From an uncultured Erythrobacter sp. (lineage in GTDB: Bacteria; Pseudomonadota; Alphaproteobacteria; Sphingomonadales; Sphingomonadaceae): a DNA stretch of 64,000 bases. The stretch is from the NCBI GenBank assembly GCA_947488325.1, contig CANKYZ010000001.1:186001-250000 (forward strand), read 5' to 3'. Shown here piece by piece: positions 8,777 through 16,800 of this stretch (positions are counted from its first letter, which is position 1; each line of letters starts with the position of its first letter). The position numbers and the translations under genes are program-made. Below the pieces are notes generated by a model. The model was given only the letters and a program-made list of their open reading frames with translations. It was not told where the DNA came from and did not search any database.

Positions 8777-9577
8777 ATGACAATCGAAATCCCTATCTTA
8801 TTCGAAGACGGCGAAGCGCTCGTCATCGACAAGCCGGCCGGTCTGCCGGTCGATCGTCCAAAACGCGGCGGGCCCGCTCTGTTCGACCATATCGAACAAT
8901 TGAAGCTCGGCTTTCAACGTCCACCGGTCGCAGTTCACCGGCTCGACACGGACACGAGTGGCTGCCTGTTGATGGCGCGCAATCCCAAGGCCTTGAAACG
9001 ATTCAACAAGGCCTTCGAAGATCGCCTGGTGGGCAAAACCTATCTCGCAGTCATCGATTTCGAACCGGCAGAGAAATCGGGTACAATCGAATTGTCGCTT
9101 TCAAAGATTAGTTCGGCTGAAAAAGGCTGGCGGATGATCGCAGCGAAAAAGGGCAAACCTGCGGTTTCGCATTGGGAGCTGCTCCAGGTGATCGGAGAGG
9201 GCGACAAGAAACGTTCGCTGATCCGCTTTCGCCCGACAACCGGACGCACCCATCAATTGCGGGTCCACGCTTTGCAGGGGCTTGGTGCTGCATTGTTGGG
9301 CGACCCAGTTTATGGACCAGTGCGCGGGCAGAATAAGGGTGCGCCGCGCACAATGCTGCACGCCGAGACGATCACAGTGCAACGTGATGGGAAACCAACC
9401 ATCTTCGCCGCATCACCTTTTCCGGAAGATTTCGTACGCGCCGGGCTGACCGCGCCCGCGCCACCTGAAGCCCCGCTCGAAACGGTGACAGAAACCGCGC
9501 CCGAAACAGCAGAAGCGATGAATACATCGTCTAGGCCTGACACATCTCCAGTTCCTGAGAATGGCGATGGACAATAG
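8777..9577 (+). CDS. RluA-family pseudouridine synthase
   Basis: A 266-residue RNA pseudouridine synthase. The catalytic-Asp motif is intact (HRLDTDTSGCLLMARN), as is the second family motif (RTHQLRVHALQGLGAALLGDP). It isomerises uridine in rRNA or tRNA; the target site cannot be told. The N-terminal S4 domain of larger RluC/D enzymes is absent. The C-terminal 40 residues are low-complexity, rich in Pro/Glu/Thr, and their end overlaps the next start. The ATG at 8777 has a GGAG Shine-Dalgarno. It shares a transcript with pabBC and arfB. Confidence 0.9.
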   Translation: MTIEIPILFEDGEALVIDKPAGLPVDRPKRGGPALFDHIEQLKLGFQRPPVAVHRLDTDTSGCLLMARNPKALKRFNKAFEDRLVGKTYLAVIDFEPAEKSGTIELSLSKISSAEKGWRMIAAKKGKPAVSHWELLQVIGEGDKKRSLIRFRPTTGRTHQLRVHALQGLGAALLGDPVYGPVRGQNKGAPRTMLHAETITVQRDGKPTIFAASPFPEDFVRAGLTAPAPPEAPLETVTETAPETAEAMNTSSRPDTSPVPENGDGQ

Positions 9578-9995
9578 CTCACTAGATGAGGTTATCACCA
9601 GAGCACATTCGCTAGCCGAAGAGAGCTTCCTCGCAGGGTCGGGCCCTGGCGGGCAAAACGCAAATAAGGTCGCCACCGAAGTCCAATTGCGCGTCAATAT
9701 ATATGCGTTGCGCTTGCCCCCGACGGTATTTGCAAGGTTGCGCGTGATCGCAGGATCGAAGCTAACCACCGCGGGCGACCTGATGATCACGGCGCGCCAA
9801 CACCGCGCACAAGAAGCGAATCGCACTGATGCGCGCGCCAAACTCAAGGCCATGTTGGAAGAAGCGCACCACCAGCCAAAGAGGCGTGCCAAGACCCGCG
9901 TGAACCGCATCGGCAAGACTAAGAGGCTGAAGGCGAAGAAGGTGCGCGGCGATGTTAAGTCGAAGCGCGGCAAAGTAAGCCGTTCAGAGTGGTAG
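9561..9995 (+). CDS. arfB: Alternative ribosome-rescue factor ArfB (GGQ peptidyl-tRNA hydrolase)
   Basis: A 144-residue protein, normal for ArfB/YaeJ. The GGQ motif lies in LAGSGPGGQNANKVATEVQL at about residues 28-47, and the Lys/Arg-rich tail (KRLKAKKVRGDVKSKRGK) enters the empty mRNA channel in this family. It hydrolyses peptidyl-tRNA on ribosomes stalled without a stop codon, a backup for trans-translation. Its start overlaps the end of the pseudouridine synthase gene by 17 bases, so the two products may be co-translated. Confidence 0.92.
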   Translation: MAMDNSSLDEVITRAHSLAEESFLAGSGPGGQNANKVATEVQLRVNIYALRLPPTVFARLRVIAGSKLTTAGDLMITARQHRAQEANRTDARAKLKAMLEEAHHQPKRRAKTRVNRIGKTKRLKAKKVRGDVKSKRGKVSRSEW

Positions 9996-10126
9996 TTTGT
10001 GTTGACTTTCACCCGGGAATCGGCGAATGGCGCGCGTCTGTAAGGCGGCGTCATGCACGTCGCCCTTTGTTTTTCAGGCTCTCCGCTCTTTTGTGGAAGG
10101 CCACTACCCGATCTTAGGAAACCGTC

Positions 10127-10294
10127 ATGGCGAAGCCCGCAACCGTCAAGATCAAGCTCGTCTCGACCGAGGGCACGGGCTTTTACTACACGACCAAAAA
10201 GAACCCGCGTAACACCACCGAGAAAATGGTGTTCCGTAAGTATGATCCGGTTGTGAAAAAGCACGTCGAATTCAAAGAAGCCAAGATCAAGTAA
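10127..10294 (+). CDS. rpmG: 50S ribosomal protein L33
   Basis: A 55-residue protein, [20 protein letters not shown] at the start and [11 protein letters not shown] at the end, with [18 protein letters not shown] in the middle. It matches the Cys-less alphaproteobacterial L33 type, so it does not need zinc. It is a small basic component of the large ribosomal subunit near the E site. A TAGGAA Shine-Dalgarno lies 7 bases before the ATG. A TTGACT hexamer at 10002-10007 may be its -35 element, although no clear -10 follows. A short hairpin (ctggg/ccag) at about 10303-10318 may mark the transcript end. Confidence 0.96.
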   Translation: MAKPATVKIKLVSTEGTGFYYTTKKNPRNTTEKMVFRKYDPVVKKHVEFKEAKIK

Positions 10295-10364
10295 GATCTT
10301 GTAAGCTGGGAATACCAGCGCTTAATTCATCGACAGTTCAACGCACGCAGAGTAATTGCGCAGC

Positions 10365-11060
10365 ATGAACATCACGAACATCCTTCGTCGTTCCGCAATG
10401 GCAATTGCTGTTGGCGGAACAATTGCACTTGGGCTTTCGCTTCCTAATGGGAGCCATTCCGGCAGCGATTCGCCTGCGCGATTTGCGCCGTCAGCCACCG
10501 CGCAGACCAATTCCGCCGATCTGGATAGAGCCGTAACCGCATTACGCGCAATTTCGACGATGCGCGCTGATTTCGCGCAAACAGACCGTGCCGGAAATAC
10601 GGTGCCCGGGGTTATGACGTTGAAACGTCCCGGCAAAATCCGATTCGACTATGGCCCGGACGCCGACCTGCTGGTCGTATCCAATGGCCGTTCACTCTAC
10701 ATGATCGACTATGAAGTAAACCAGGTTGAACGCTGGCCGATTCGCAATTCACCGCTTGGCGCTCTGCTCGATCCTGATCGCGATGTTCGGCAATATGGGA
10801 CATTGATCCCTACAACGAGCTCAGAAGTAATAAGCATTGAAATTCGGGACCCGAATAAGCCGGAGTTCGGGCAAATGTTTATGATCTTCGTGCGCAATCC
10901 CAACGCGCCGGGCGGAATGCAGCTGACACATTGGGTTGCTCAAGATGCGCAAAATCACCGCACCACGGTGCGTTTATCGAATCACCGCTATGGAATCGCG
11001 GTTCCCAACAGCACTTTTGAATTCCGCGATCCACGCCGCTCATCTCGTCGACCGCGCTGA
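10365..11060 (+). CDS. lolA: Outer-membrane lipoprotein carrier protein LolA family
   Basis: A 231-residue exported protein. The signal segment is SAMAIAVGGTIALGLSLP, then a Ser/Ala/Gln linker to about residue 50. The LolA fold follows: TMRADFAQTDRAGNTVPGVM and LKRPGKIRFDYGPDADLLVV, with LYMIDYEVNQVERWPI. LolA shuttles lipoproteins across the periplasm from LolCDE to the outer membrane; some sphingomonad paralogues are annotated only as outer-membrane lipoprotein carriers. The ATG at 10365 is chosen over an in-frame TTG nine bases upstream. It is followed by the probable small RNA locus. Confidence 0.88.
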   Translation: MNITNILRRSAMAIAVGGTIALGLSLPNGSHSGSDSPARFAPSATAQTNSADLDRAVTALRAISTMRADFAQTDRAGNTVPGVMTLKRPGKIRFDYGPDADLLVVSNGRSLYMIDYEVNQVERWPIRNSPLGALLDPDRDVRQYGTLIPTTSSEVISIEIRDPNKPEFGQMFMIFVRNPNAPGGMQLTHWVAQDAQNHRTTVRLSNHRYGIAVPNSTFEFRDPRRSSRRPR

Positions 11061-11090
11061 ACGGCTCGGCCTCGACAAGTTGTAAGAATG

Positions 11091-11276
11091 CGACAAACCT
11101 AGGCGCGCGTTCATATAAGTGAAAGCCAAAAACGGCTAATCATTCGCAACAAGGCGGATGATGCTGAGGGTTTCCCCCCTGTTGCCCCAGAATCGAAAAA
11201 CCCGCTTTGTACAAAAAGCGTGACGAACGCTAATAATGAACCCCTGTACCATCGCCCCCGGTGCAGGGGTTTTTTT
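11091..11276 (+). ncRNA. Putative small RNA (about 150 nt) with own promoter and terminator
   Basis: The 327-bp gap between lolA and xth contains no plausible ORF but several structured elements. GCGACA-like -35 at 11090-11095 and TATAAG -10 at 11114-11119 would start RNA near 11126. Stem-loops follow: GCAACAAGG (11147-11155) with CCTGTTGC (11178-11185), enclosing GAGGG and a C-run; CGCTTT/AAAGCG at about 11203-11220; AGCGT/ACGCT at about 11218-11232; and the strong terminator at 11239-11276. The C-runs at 11174-11179 and in the terminator loop could pair with Shine-Dalgarno sequences, as in some alphaproteobacterial trans-acting sRNAs. It could instead be the leader of xth. The identity is unknown. 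Confidence 0.5.
11239..11276 (+). terminator. Strong Rho-independent terminator
   Basis: AACCCCTGTACC at 11239-11250 pairs with GGTGCAGGGGTT at 11260-11271 (12 pairs, one G-U) around a 9-nt C-rich loop, followed by a run of seven T. It ends the putative small RNA and/or read-through from lolA, about 110 bases before xth. Confidence 0.93.
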
Positions 11277-11387
11277 GTGTCTGCTGTCGTGTTGCGGCGC
11301 CATATCAGGGCTGGACGTCGTTCATTCTGATTCCTTGGCAAAAGTGAAAGGTGGAAGTTTACGCCGCGCCGCCCTAAATCACTGCGC

Positions 11388-12176
11388 ATGATCTCTGTAG
11401 CCACCTGGAACATCAATTCGGTCCGCCTTCGCATGCCGATTGTCGAAACATACCTGGCCGAACACTCGCCAGACATTCTCTGCCTACAAGAGATAAAGTG
11501 CGAGGAATCCAAATTCCCCGCCAAGGCTTTCGCAGCATTGGGATATGAACATCAGGCTGTTCATGGGCAAAAAGGGTATCACGGCGTCGCCACTGTCAGC
11601 CGCGTGCCCATCCGCGAGGTGTCCCGCCATAATTGGCAGGCTAACGGCGAAGCACGCCATGTCGGCGTCGAAGTCGTTGGCAAGGACATGTTTGTCGACA
11701 ATGTCTATGTCCCCGCTGGCGGCGATGTTCCTGACCGGGAAAAGAACACCAAATTCGGGCAAAAGCTCGACTTTCTCGAACGTATGATCGGCTGGGCCGG
11801 CGATCTTGACCGGCAGACCTTGATCGTCGGTGATTTCAACATCGCACCGCTGGAAAGCGACGTGTGGAGTCACAAGCAACTACTCAAAGTCGTCAGCCAC
11901 ACCCCAATTGAAGTGGAAACACTCCAACGCTTCAAAGAGGCGCATGGTTGGGTTGATATAGGGCGCGAGCATATCTGCGATCCAGAACGCTATTTCAGCT
12001 GGTGGTCATACCGTTCACCTGACTGGCGCAAGAATGATCGCGGACGGAGGCTGGACCATATGTGGGCAAGTGAGGCGCTGGCCAAGCAATCCACTGCACA
12101 CAGAGTGCTGGAGGAAGCGAGGAGCTGGGAAAAACCCTCTGACCACATCCCGCTCATCACCGAGTTCGATATTTGA
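11388..12176 (+). CDS. xth: Exodeoxyribonuclease III
   Basis: A 262-residue Mg-dependent AP endonuclease/3'-5' exonuclease of the EEP fold. The motifs are intact: TWNINSVRLR, LCLQEIKCEE (metal-binding Glu), VYVPAGGDVPD, LIVGDFNIAPLESDVW (Asp-x-Asn) and RRLDHMWAS near the C-terminal SDHIPLI (catalytic His). It cleaves abasic sites in base-excision repair. It starts 111 bases after the strong terminator and its stop overlaps the TTG start of ribA (TTGA), indicating an operon. Confidence 0.95.
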   Translation: MISVATWNINSVRLRMPIVETYLAEHSPDILCLQEIKCEESKFPAKAFAALGYEHQAVHGQKGYHGVATVSRVPIREVSRHNWQANGEARHVGVEVVGKDMFVDNVYVPAGGDVPDREKNTKFGQKLDFLERMIGWAGDLDRQTLIVGDFNIAPLESDVWSHKQLLKVVSHTPIEVETLQRFKEAHGWVDIGREHICDPERYFSWWSYRSPDWRKNDRGRRLDHMWASEALAKQSTAHRVLEEARSWEKPSDHIPLITEFDI

Positions 12177-13243
12177 GTGAAGACGCTTCCGCTGCCCGCC
12201 GCGCTGCACAAGCGGTCGATGCGCTGCGCCATGGCTGGCCGCTGGCGTTTGAAGACGGTTTAACCCTGCTGCCAGTTGAAACTGCAATCACACCTGATGC
12301 GACTGCACCGATGATGCTGATTTCAGCGGCACGGGCAGCGACGCTGAAACTCGCCAACCAGCGTGAGGCCGCCGTGCCGCATGCGCCGGTTCTGATCCGA
12401 GGAGGAGAGCTGTTCAATCTGCGAATGGCTCTGCCGATTGCGGACCCAGCGCTTGACCTGAACAATCCATTCAAAGGGCCATTTCGCGCCACCCCTTTGC
12501 CCAATGCAGAAACTGCGCGCGCGGCGATGGAATTTGCACGGATCGCGGGAATTCTACCCGCTTTCCTGGTCGATCCACAAGATGCTGCCGAGCCGCATCA
12601 TGTCTCTGCCAGCGACCTTACCCAATATGCGGGATCTGGCGCGCTGCGCATCATAACTCGAGCGTGGCTTCCTGTAACTGCCAGTGAAGATGCAGAGATT
12701 GTTGCTTTCCGCTCTACCGCCGATACGCGCGAGCATGTCGCGCTTATCATCGGCGATCAATGCGGCGACACTCAACCGCTTGTGCGAGTCCATTCCGAAT
12801 GCCTCACCGGTGACATCCTTGGCAGTCTCAAATGCGACTGCGGGCCTCAGCTCAATACAGCGTTGGACGCGATGGCTGAACATGCTCGCAAAGATGGCGG
12901 TTGGGGTGCGCTACTCTATTTGCGGCAAGAAGGGCGCGGGATCGGGCTCATCAATAAAATGCGGGCTTATCAATTGCAGGATCAGGGTTTCGACACGGTT
13001 GACGCCAATCAGCGGCTCGGCCTGCCAGACGAAGCTCGCGATTTTCCCGTAGCCGCACGGATGCTTCAATTGATCGGCGCTTCCAAGATCCGCCTGATGA
13101 CAAACAATCCAGCAAAAGTGGAAGCGCTATCCAAAGCTGGGATCACTGTAACGGAGCGCGTTCAGCACCAGCTGCCGGACAATCCTCACAATGCTCGGTA
13201 TCTCGCCACAAAACGCGAAAGATCAGGACATCTATTGAAATGA
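12173..13243 (+). CDS. ribA: GTP cyclohydrolase II with N-terminal extension
   Basis: A 356-residue protein. The C-terminal ~200 residues are GTP cyclohydrolase II: HSECLTGDILGSLKCDCGPQ carries the three zinc-binding Cys, and LRQEGRGIGLINKMRAYQLQ the catalytic region. The enzyme opens GTP to the first riboflavin intermediate. About 150 N-terminal residues have no RibB (DHBP synthase) motif visible to me and may be a degenerate domain typical of sphingomonads. No ATG fits the N-terminus; a TTG at 12173 overlapping the xth stop is taken as the start. The stop overlaps the next gene (ATGA). Confidence 0.9.
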   Translation: MSEDASAARRAAQAVDALRHGWPLAFEDGLTLLPVETAITPDATAPMMLISAARAATLKLANQREAAVPHAPVLIRGGELFNLRMALPIADPALDLNNPFKGPFRATPLPNAETARAAMEFARIAGILPAFLVDPQDAAEPHHVSASDLTQYAGSGALRIITRAWLPVTASEDAEIVAFRSTADTREHVALIIGDQCGDTQPLVRVHSECLTGDILGSLKCDCGPQLNTALDAMAEHARKDGGWGALLYLRQEGRGIGLINKMRAYQLQDQGFDTVDANQRLGLPDEARDFPVAARMLQLIGASKIRLMTNNPAKVEALSKAGITVTERVQHQLPDNPHNARYLATKRERSGHLLK

Positions 13244-13764
13244 ACGGTCCTGAGATCCAATTGGCGATCCGGGCGGAGGTTGCGGGTGATGAAGCGGCAA
13301 TATTCGCCCTGACTGAGGCCGCTTTTGCCGAAATGCCGTTCAGCGACGGGGACGAGCAAGAGCTTGTGAATCGCTTACGCGCAGATGGCGATCTCACCTT
13401 GTCTTTAGTGGCAGAGGATGCTGAAGATGCTGGGCGGATTGTCGGTCATATTGCAATTTCCCCTGTTACGATTAGCGATGGCGCGCAGGATTGGTACGGG
13501 CTTGGGCCAGTATCTGTCTGGCCCGAATTGCATCATCGCGGTATTGGCAGCGCGCTTATCCGCCGCGCAATTGCCGATATGCGTGAGCTAGGCGCCAATG
13601 GGATCGCATTGCTGGGAAGCAACGTCTATTATCCGCGCTTTGGCTTTAAACACTATCCGCAGTTGACCTATCCAGGCCCGCCGTCTGAGTATTTTCAGGC
13701 GCTGCTGCTCGATGGTGAAATGCCAAAAGGCGTGCTGTCATACGCGCGTGGTTTCAATTCATAA
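13240..13764 (+). CDS. GNAT-family N-acetyltransferase
   Basis: A 174-residue protein with the acetyl-CoA-binding motif A in LGPVSVWPELHHRGIGSALI (the R/Q-x-x-G-x-G/A signature is HRGIGS) and the C-terminal LLGSNVYYPRFGFKHY typical of the YhbS subgroup. The likely reaction is acetyl transfer to an amine or small molecule; the substrate is unknown. The start overlaps the ribA stop (ATGA), so xth, ribA and this gene form one operon. Confidence 0.87.
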   Translation: MNGPEIQLAIRAEVAGDEAAIFALTEAAFAEMPFSDGDEQELVNRLRADGDLTLSLVAEDAEDAGRIVGHIAISPVTISDGAQDWYGLGPVSVWPELHHRGIGSALIRRAIADMRELGANGIALLGSNVYYPRFGFKHYPQLTYPGPPSEYFQALLLDGEMPKGVLSYARGFNS

Positions 13765-13767
13765 ACA

Positions 13768-14784
13768 CTATCGCCGTTCATAGTCGGTAAGCCCACTTGC
13801 GAGTGAATTGCCTGACATCGCAACGCGCGATCCGGTCCAATCGGCCAGAAAGACGCTGGAGCGCCGCAATCCCGGCACGAAACGCGCTTCATTGTTGCGC
13901 ACGGCCAGTCCATCAGAAGAATGGAGCACAGTTTCTGCGCCCAATGCGATAAAGGCAGAGTAATTCTCTTTATCGCGCCCCTGAATGAACCAATTGCTCG
14001 CGATCACACCGCGGCTACCAGCTGGCAGGTCGATCATGTAATTGGTGGCGCTGCCTGCTGCATCGTCAAAGCTGTTATCTTCGATCACGACATTGGCAGA
14101 ACGTGCTTTTACATAATGTCCGCCACGGCCACGTTCAAACCGGCTTTCGCGCACTGTCAGTTCGCCATAATTGCCGATATAGAGCGAATGCGCACAGCCT
14201 GCGGAATTCTCACATGTGCCAAGCCCAGTAAAAGTTGATCGCGTGATATAAATGCGGCCCGTCGGATCGTTGCCGGTCAGGATACCCTGCTGGCTGTCCT
14301 GAAAACGCGCATGGGCGACATTCAGAGCGCCTTTTTCCAATCGAATGCCCGCGCCATTGCCGTCTGGCACGCTGACATTTGAAAAAGTGATCCCGCGAAC
14401 TTCGGCCCCCAATCCGCGCAGGACCAAGGTCGCTTTGCCTTCGCATGCCGTCCGATCGAACGTAACCGTGCCGTATTCCGCTGCGGTATAGATAACCACG
14501 CCTGCCGTTTGCACCGCGCATTGGCGATATGTTCCTGCCGCGATGCTGATTGTGCCGCGCTGATCGCCAATCGCGTTAACCGCGCTTTGCAAGGAGTCAT
14601 AGTTTTGGCCCGTCTCTGTGATTGTAAAGGGCCCGCCGGATTTCGCCGATACCGATGTAGCGGGCAGCAAGACCGCTGCCAGGCCAAGGATCAGGACAAG
14701 AAACACCCAATCGAGTGAGTTTGCAAAGCGGAGCGCTAAGGAGGGTCGAGAGTGTGAAGGAAGCTGTACCATGCGGCCATACAT
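13768..14784 (-). CDS. Exported right-handed parallel beta-helix protein
   Basis: About 338 residues. After a hydrophobic segment (VFLVLILGLAAVLLPATSVSA) the protein has repeated short strands of the pectate-lyase/NosD beta-helix type (GTISIAAGTYRQCAV, VRGITFSNVSVPD, IYITRSTFTGL, LTVRESRFERG, VVIEDNSFDDA). Such proteins bind or cleave polysaccharides; catalytic residues cannot be assigned. ATG at 14784 is preferred; 14772 is possible and 14841 would put 19 residues before the signal. It is convergent with the GNAT gene. Confidence 0.78.
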   Translation of the reverse strand: MYGRMVQLPSHSRPSLALRFANSLDWVFLVLILGLAAVLLPATSVSAKSGGPFTITETGQNYDSLQSAVNAIGDQRGTISIAAGTYRQCAVQTAGVVIYTAAEYGTVTFDRTACEGKATLVLRGLGAEVRGITFSNVSVPDGNGAGIRLEKGALNVAHARFQDSQQGILTGNDPTGRIYITRSTFTGLGTCENSAGCAHSLYIGNYGELTVRESRFERGRGGHYVKARSANVVIEDNSFDDAAGSATNYMIDLPAGSRGVIASNWFIQGRDKENYSAFIALGAETVLHSSDGLAVRNNEARFVPGLRRSSVFLADWTGSRVAMSGNSLASGLTDYERR

Positions 14785-14917
14785 ACTATGAATGGCGTAG
14801 CCGCGTTCGGATTGTATCCGTGTTGTACCGTTTCGATGCACCGATTGGCACTTGGCTTAACCCAGCTGCCCCCGCTACACCTGCACTAGAGATCAAGGGT
14901 ATTTTAGGAGAACCCCC

Positions 14918-15250
14918 GTGAAAAGACTTACAAATGTCGCTCTGATGGGCAGTGTTGTCTTGGTATTGGCATCGTGTGGCAGCAGTGATGACGCTTCGAC
15001 GGAAGCTTTGCCTGAAACGGTCGAGATTCCGGCAGACGAAGCGCTAGAACCGATTGCCGAAGAGCCCGTGGTGGACGAAGAAGCGCTAGGCCCGCCGGTC
15101 GATCCGGCGGAAACTGCCCCTGATCAAGTGACAACCGAAGCAGCAGCCGATGCCGCAGCCGAAGTTGCCGCCGACGCCATCGCAGCCGCTGAAGCCGCAT
15201 CAGCTGCTGCTGAAGCTGCAGAAACCGCTGCTACCATTCCGGTTGAATAA
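14918..15250 (+). CDS. Small Ala/Glu-rich lipoprotein, unknown function
   Basis: A 110-residue protein. The GTG start has a good TTAGGAG Shine-Dalgarno. Signal peptide with lipobox: VVLVLASC, Cys at about residue 20, followed by GSSDD, whose Asp does not immediately follow the Cys, so outer-membrane sorting is likely. The rest is acidic (many Glu/Pro), ending in an Ala-rich region likely to be helical (AAEVAADAIAAAEAASAA). No domain is recognised. It is followed 3 bases later by a second small lipoprotein and then the acyl-CoA dehydrogenase operon. Confidence 0.75.
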   Translation: MKRLTNVALMGSVVLVLASCGSSDDASTEALPETVEIPADEALEPIAEEPVVDEEALGPPVDPAETAPDQVTTEAAADAAAEVAADAIAAAEAASAAAEAAETAATIPVE

Positions 15251-15253
15251 GAA

Positions 15254-15529
15254 ATGGTGAGCAAGCGCAGAACCCTCTCAGGTGCGGCGTTACTGGCGTC
15301 GATCATAGTGCTGAGTGCTTGCGACCCGGGTGGCGGGAACGCACCGGGTGCTGTCAGCCAGGGCGAAGCACAAGCGCTCGAAGAAGCAGCGGAGATGCTG
15401 GAGGAACGCCGCCTGCCCGAAGGGACGCTGCCTCCGATTGATGTTCCCGTCGCAGAGGTCAAAACCGGCGAAGCACCCGCCGAAATTGACACAGCAGACG
15501 ACACTACCACACAGGCAGGCACTGAATGA
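15254..15529 (+). CDS. Second small lipoprotein, unknown function
   Basis: A 91-residue protein with signal peptide and lipobox IIVLSAC (Cys at about residue 23, followed by Asp at +2, which in enterobacteria would favour inner-membrane retention; whether this holds here is unknown). The mature part is short, acidic and of low complexity (EEAAEMLEERRLPEG). The stop overlaps the start of the acyl-CoA dehydrogenase gene (ATGA at 15526), so the two are probably translationally coupled. No family is recognised. Confidence 0.72.
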   Translation: MVSKRRTLSGAALLASIIVLSACDPGGGNAPGAVSQGEAQALEEAAEMLEERRLPEGTLPPIDVPVAEVKTGEAPAEIDTADDTTTQAGTE

Positions 15530-16731
15530 ACACTCATCCCGCACAGCCAATTACCGGCAATCCCGGCATGGATGCAGAAACGTTCGAGCAATTTGCCCAG
15601 CAGCTCGAGCGATATGTAAAAGAACGATTGATCCCAGCAGAAGTGGGCATGATCGAGAATGACGCGATCCCGCCCGCTATCATTGATGAGATGCGCGATA
15701 TGGGCCTTTTCGGCCTGTCGGTTCCCGAAGAATATGGCGGCGCCGGGCTAAACATGACGCAATATGCCCGCGTCGTGAACACGATGAGCAACGCTGCGCC
15801 GGCCTATCGTTCAATCTTTTCAATCAATGTTGGCATGTTCGCCAGCGCACTAAAAAACGGCGCAACCGAAGAACAGCGCGCGGAATGGTATCCAAAACTG
15901 GCAGAAGGCAAGATTGCCTGTTTCGGCCTGACAGAGCCGGGTTCAGGCAGCGATTCAGCGGCAATGGCAACCACTGCTATGGCTGATCCTGATGGAAACG
16001 GATGGGTGCTGAACGGGACCAAGCGCTACATAACCAATGCCCCGCATGCCGAAGTGGCGCTGATCATGGCGCGCACCGAAAAAGACGCGCTCCCCAAAAA
16101 TGCGCATATCAGCGCGTTCCTTGTGCCGATGAAAACGCCAGGAGTCTCAACCGGATTGCCGGACAAGAAGATGGGACAATCGGGATCGCACATCTCCGAT
16201 ATCATGCTCGACGATGTGAAGGTACCGGGTGAAGCTTTGCTGGGCGGCGAAACTGGTAAAGGTTTCCGCTTTGCAATGCAGAGCCTCGACAATGGCCGTA
16301 TTTCCGTAGGGGCCGCCGCGACCGGTTATGCCCGCCGCGCGCTCAATTCCGCGATCAAATATGCCAATGAACGCAAAGCATTTGGCGAACCCATCGCGAA
16401 TTTCCAACTGATCCAAGCAATGCTTGCTGACAGCGAAATCGAAATTTACGCCGCCGAAGCAATGATGAAAGATGTGACAGAGCGGGCCGATAGGGGCGAG
16501 AACATCCTCGTCAAAGCTGCCGCTTTCAAAGTCTTCGCATCAGAAATGTGCGGCCGTGTGGTCGACCGGGTGGTGCAAATCTATGGCGGTGCGGGCTATC
16601 TTGCGGAATATGATGCCGAACGTTTTTACCGTGATGCGCGTATCTATCGGATTTACGAGGGCACGACACAGATCCTCCAGCTCCAAATTGCCAAGCATAT
16701 GCTGCGTGAATGGGAAACGCTAAATTCATAG
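15526..16731 (+). CDS. Acyl-CoA dehydrogenase
   Basis: A 401-residue FAD-dependent dehydrogenase with the three-domain ACAD layout. CFGLTEPGSGSD and GTKRYITNAP are the family signatures for flavin and substrate binding, and QIYGGAGYLAEY is the C-terminal signature. The catalytic base is Glu378 in YRIYEGTTQI, the position used by short/medium-chain enzymes. It introduces a trans-2 double bond into an acyl-CoA. It is the first enzyme gene of an operon with a CoA-transferase, thiolase and hydratase, so the substrate may be a methyl-branched or dicarboxylic acyl-CoA, which is inference. Confidence 0.92.
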   Translation: MNTHPAQPITGNPGMDAETFEQFAQQLERYVKERLIPAEVGMIENDAIPPAIIDEMRDMGLFGLSVPEEYGGAGLNMTQYARVVNTMSNAAPAYRSIFSINVGMFASALKNGATEEQRAEWYPKLAEGKIACFGLTEPGSGSDSAAMATTAMADPDGNGWVLNGTKRYITNAPHAEVALIMARTEKDALPKNAHISAFLVPMKTPGVSTGLPDKKMGQSGSHISDIMLDDVKVPGEALLGGETGKGFRFAMQSLDNGRISVGAAATGYARRALNSAIKYANERKAFGEPIANFQLIQAMLADSEIEIYAAEAMMKDVTERADRGENILVKAAAFKVFASEMCGRVVDRVVQIYGGAGYLAEYDAERFYRDARIYRIYEGTTQILQLQIAKHMLREWETLNS

Positions 16732-16738
16732 TTGGTGC

Positions 16739-16760
16739 GCCTTCGATATGCGTCGAAGGC
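16739..16760. repeat. 8-bp hairpin between acyl-CoA dehydrogenase and CoA-transferase genes
   Basis: GCCTTCGA (16739-16746) and TCGAAGGC (16753-16760) form a perfect inverted repeat with a 6-nt loop just after the acyl-CoA dehydrogenase stop. No T-tract follows. It may stabilise the upstream mRNA or attenuate expression of the rest of the operon. Confidence 0.55.
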
Positions 16761-16800
16761 CTGGTGAACAGATAGCCCCAAAACGCAATCAAGGACCCTA

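Noticed and set aside
9996..10126. Possible tRNA or leader RNA before rpmG
   Set aside because: No T-loop or acceptor pairing was found; only a TTGACT hexamer and a Shine-Dalgarno.
9413..10264. 283-codon minus-strand open frame across rluA, arfB and rpmG
   Set aside because: It runs opposite to three recognisable genes; its product is a Cys/Arg/Ser-rich sequence without a domain.
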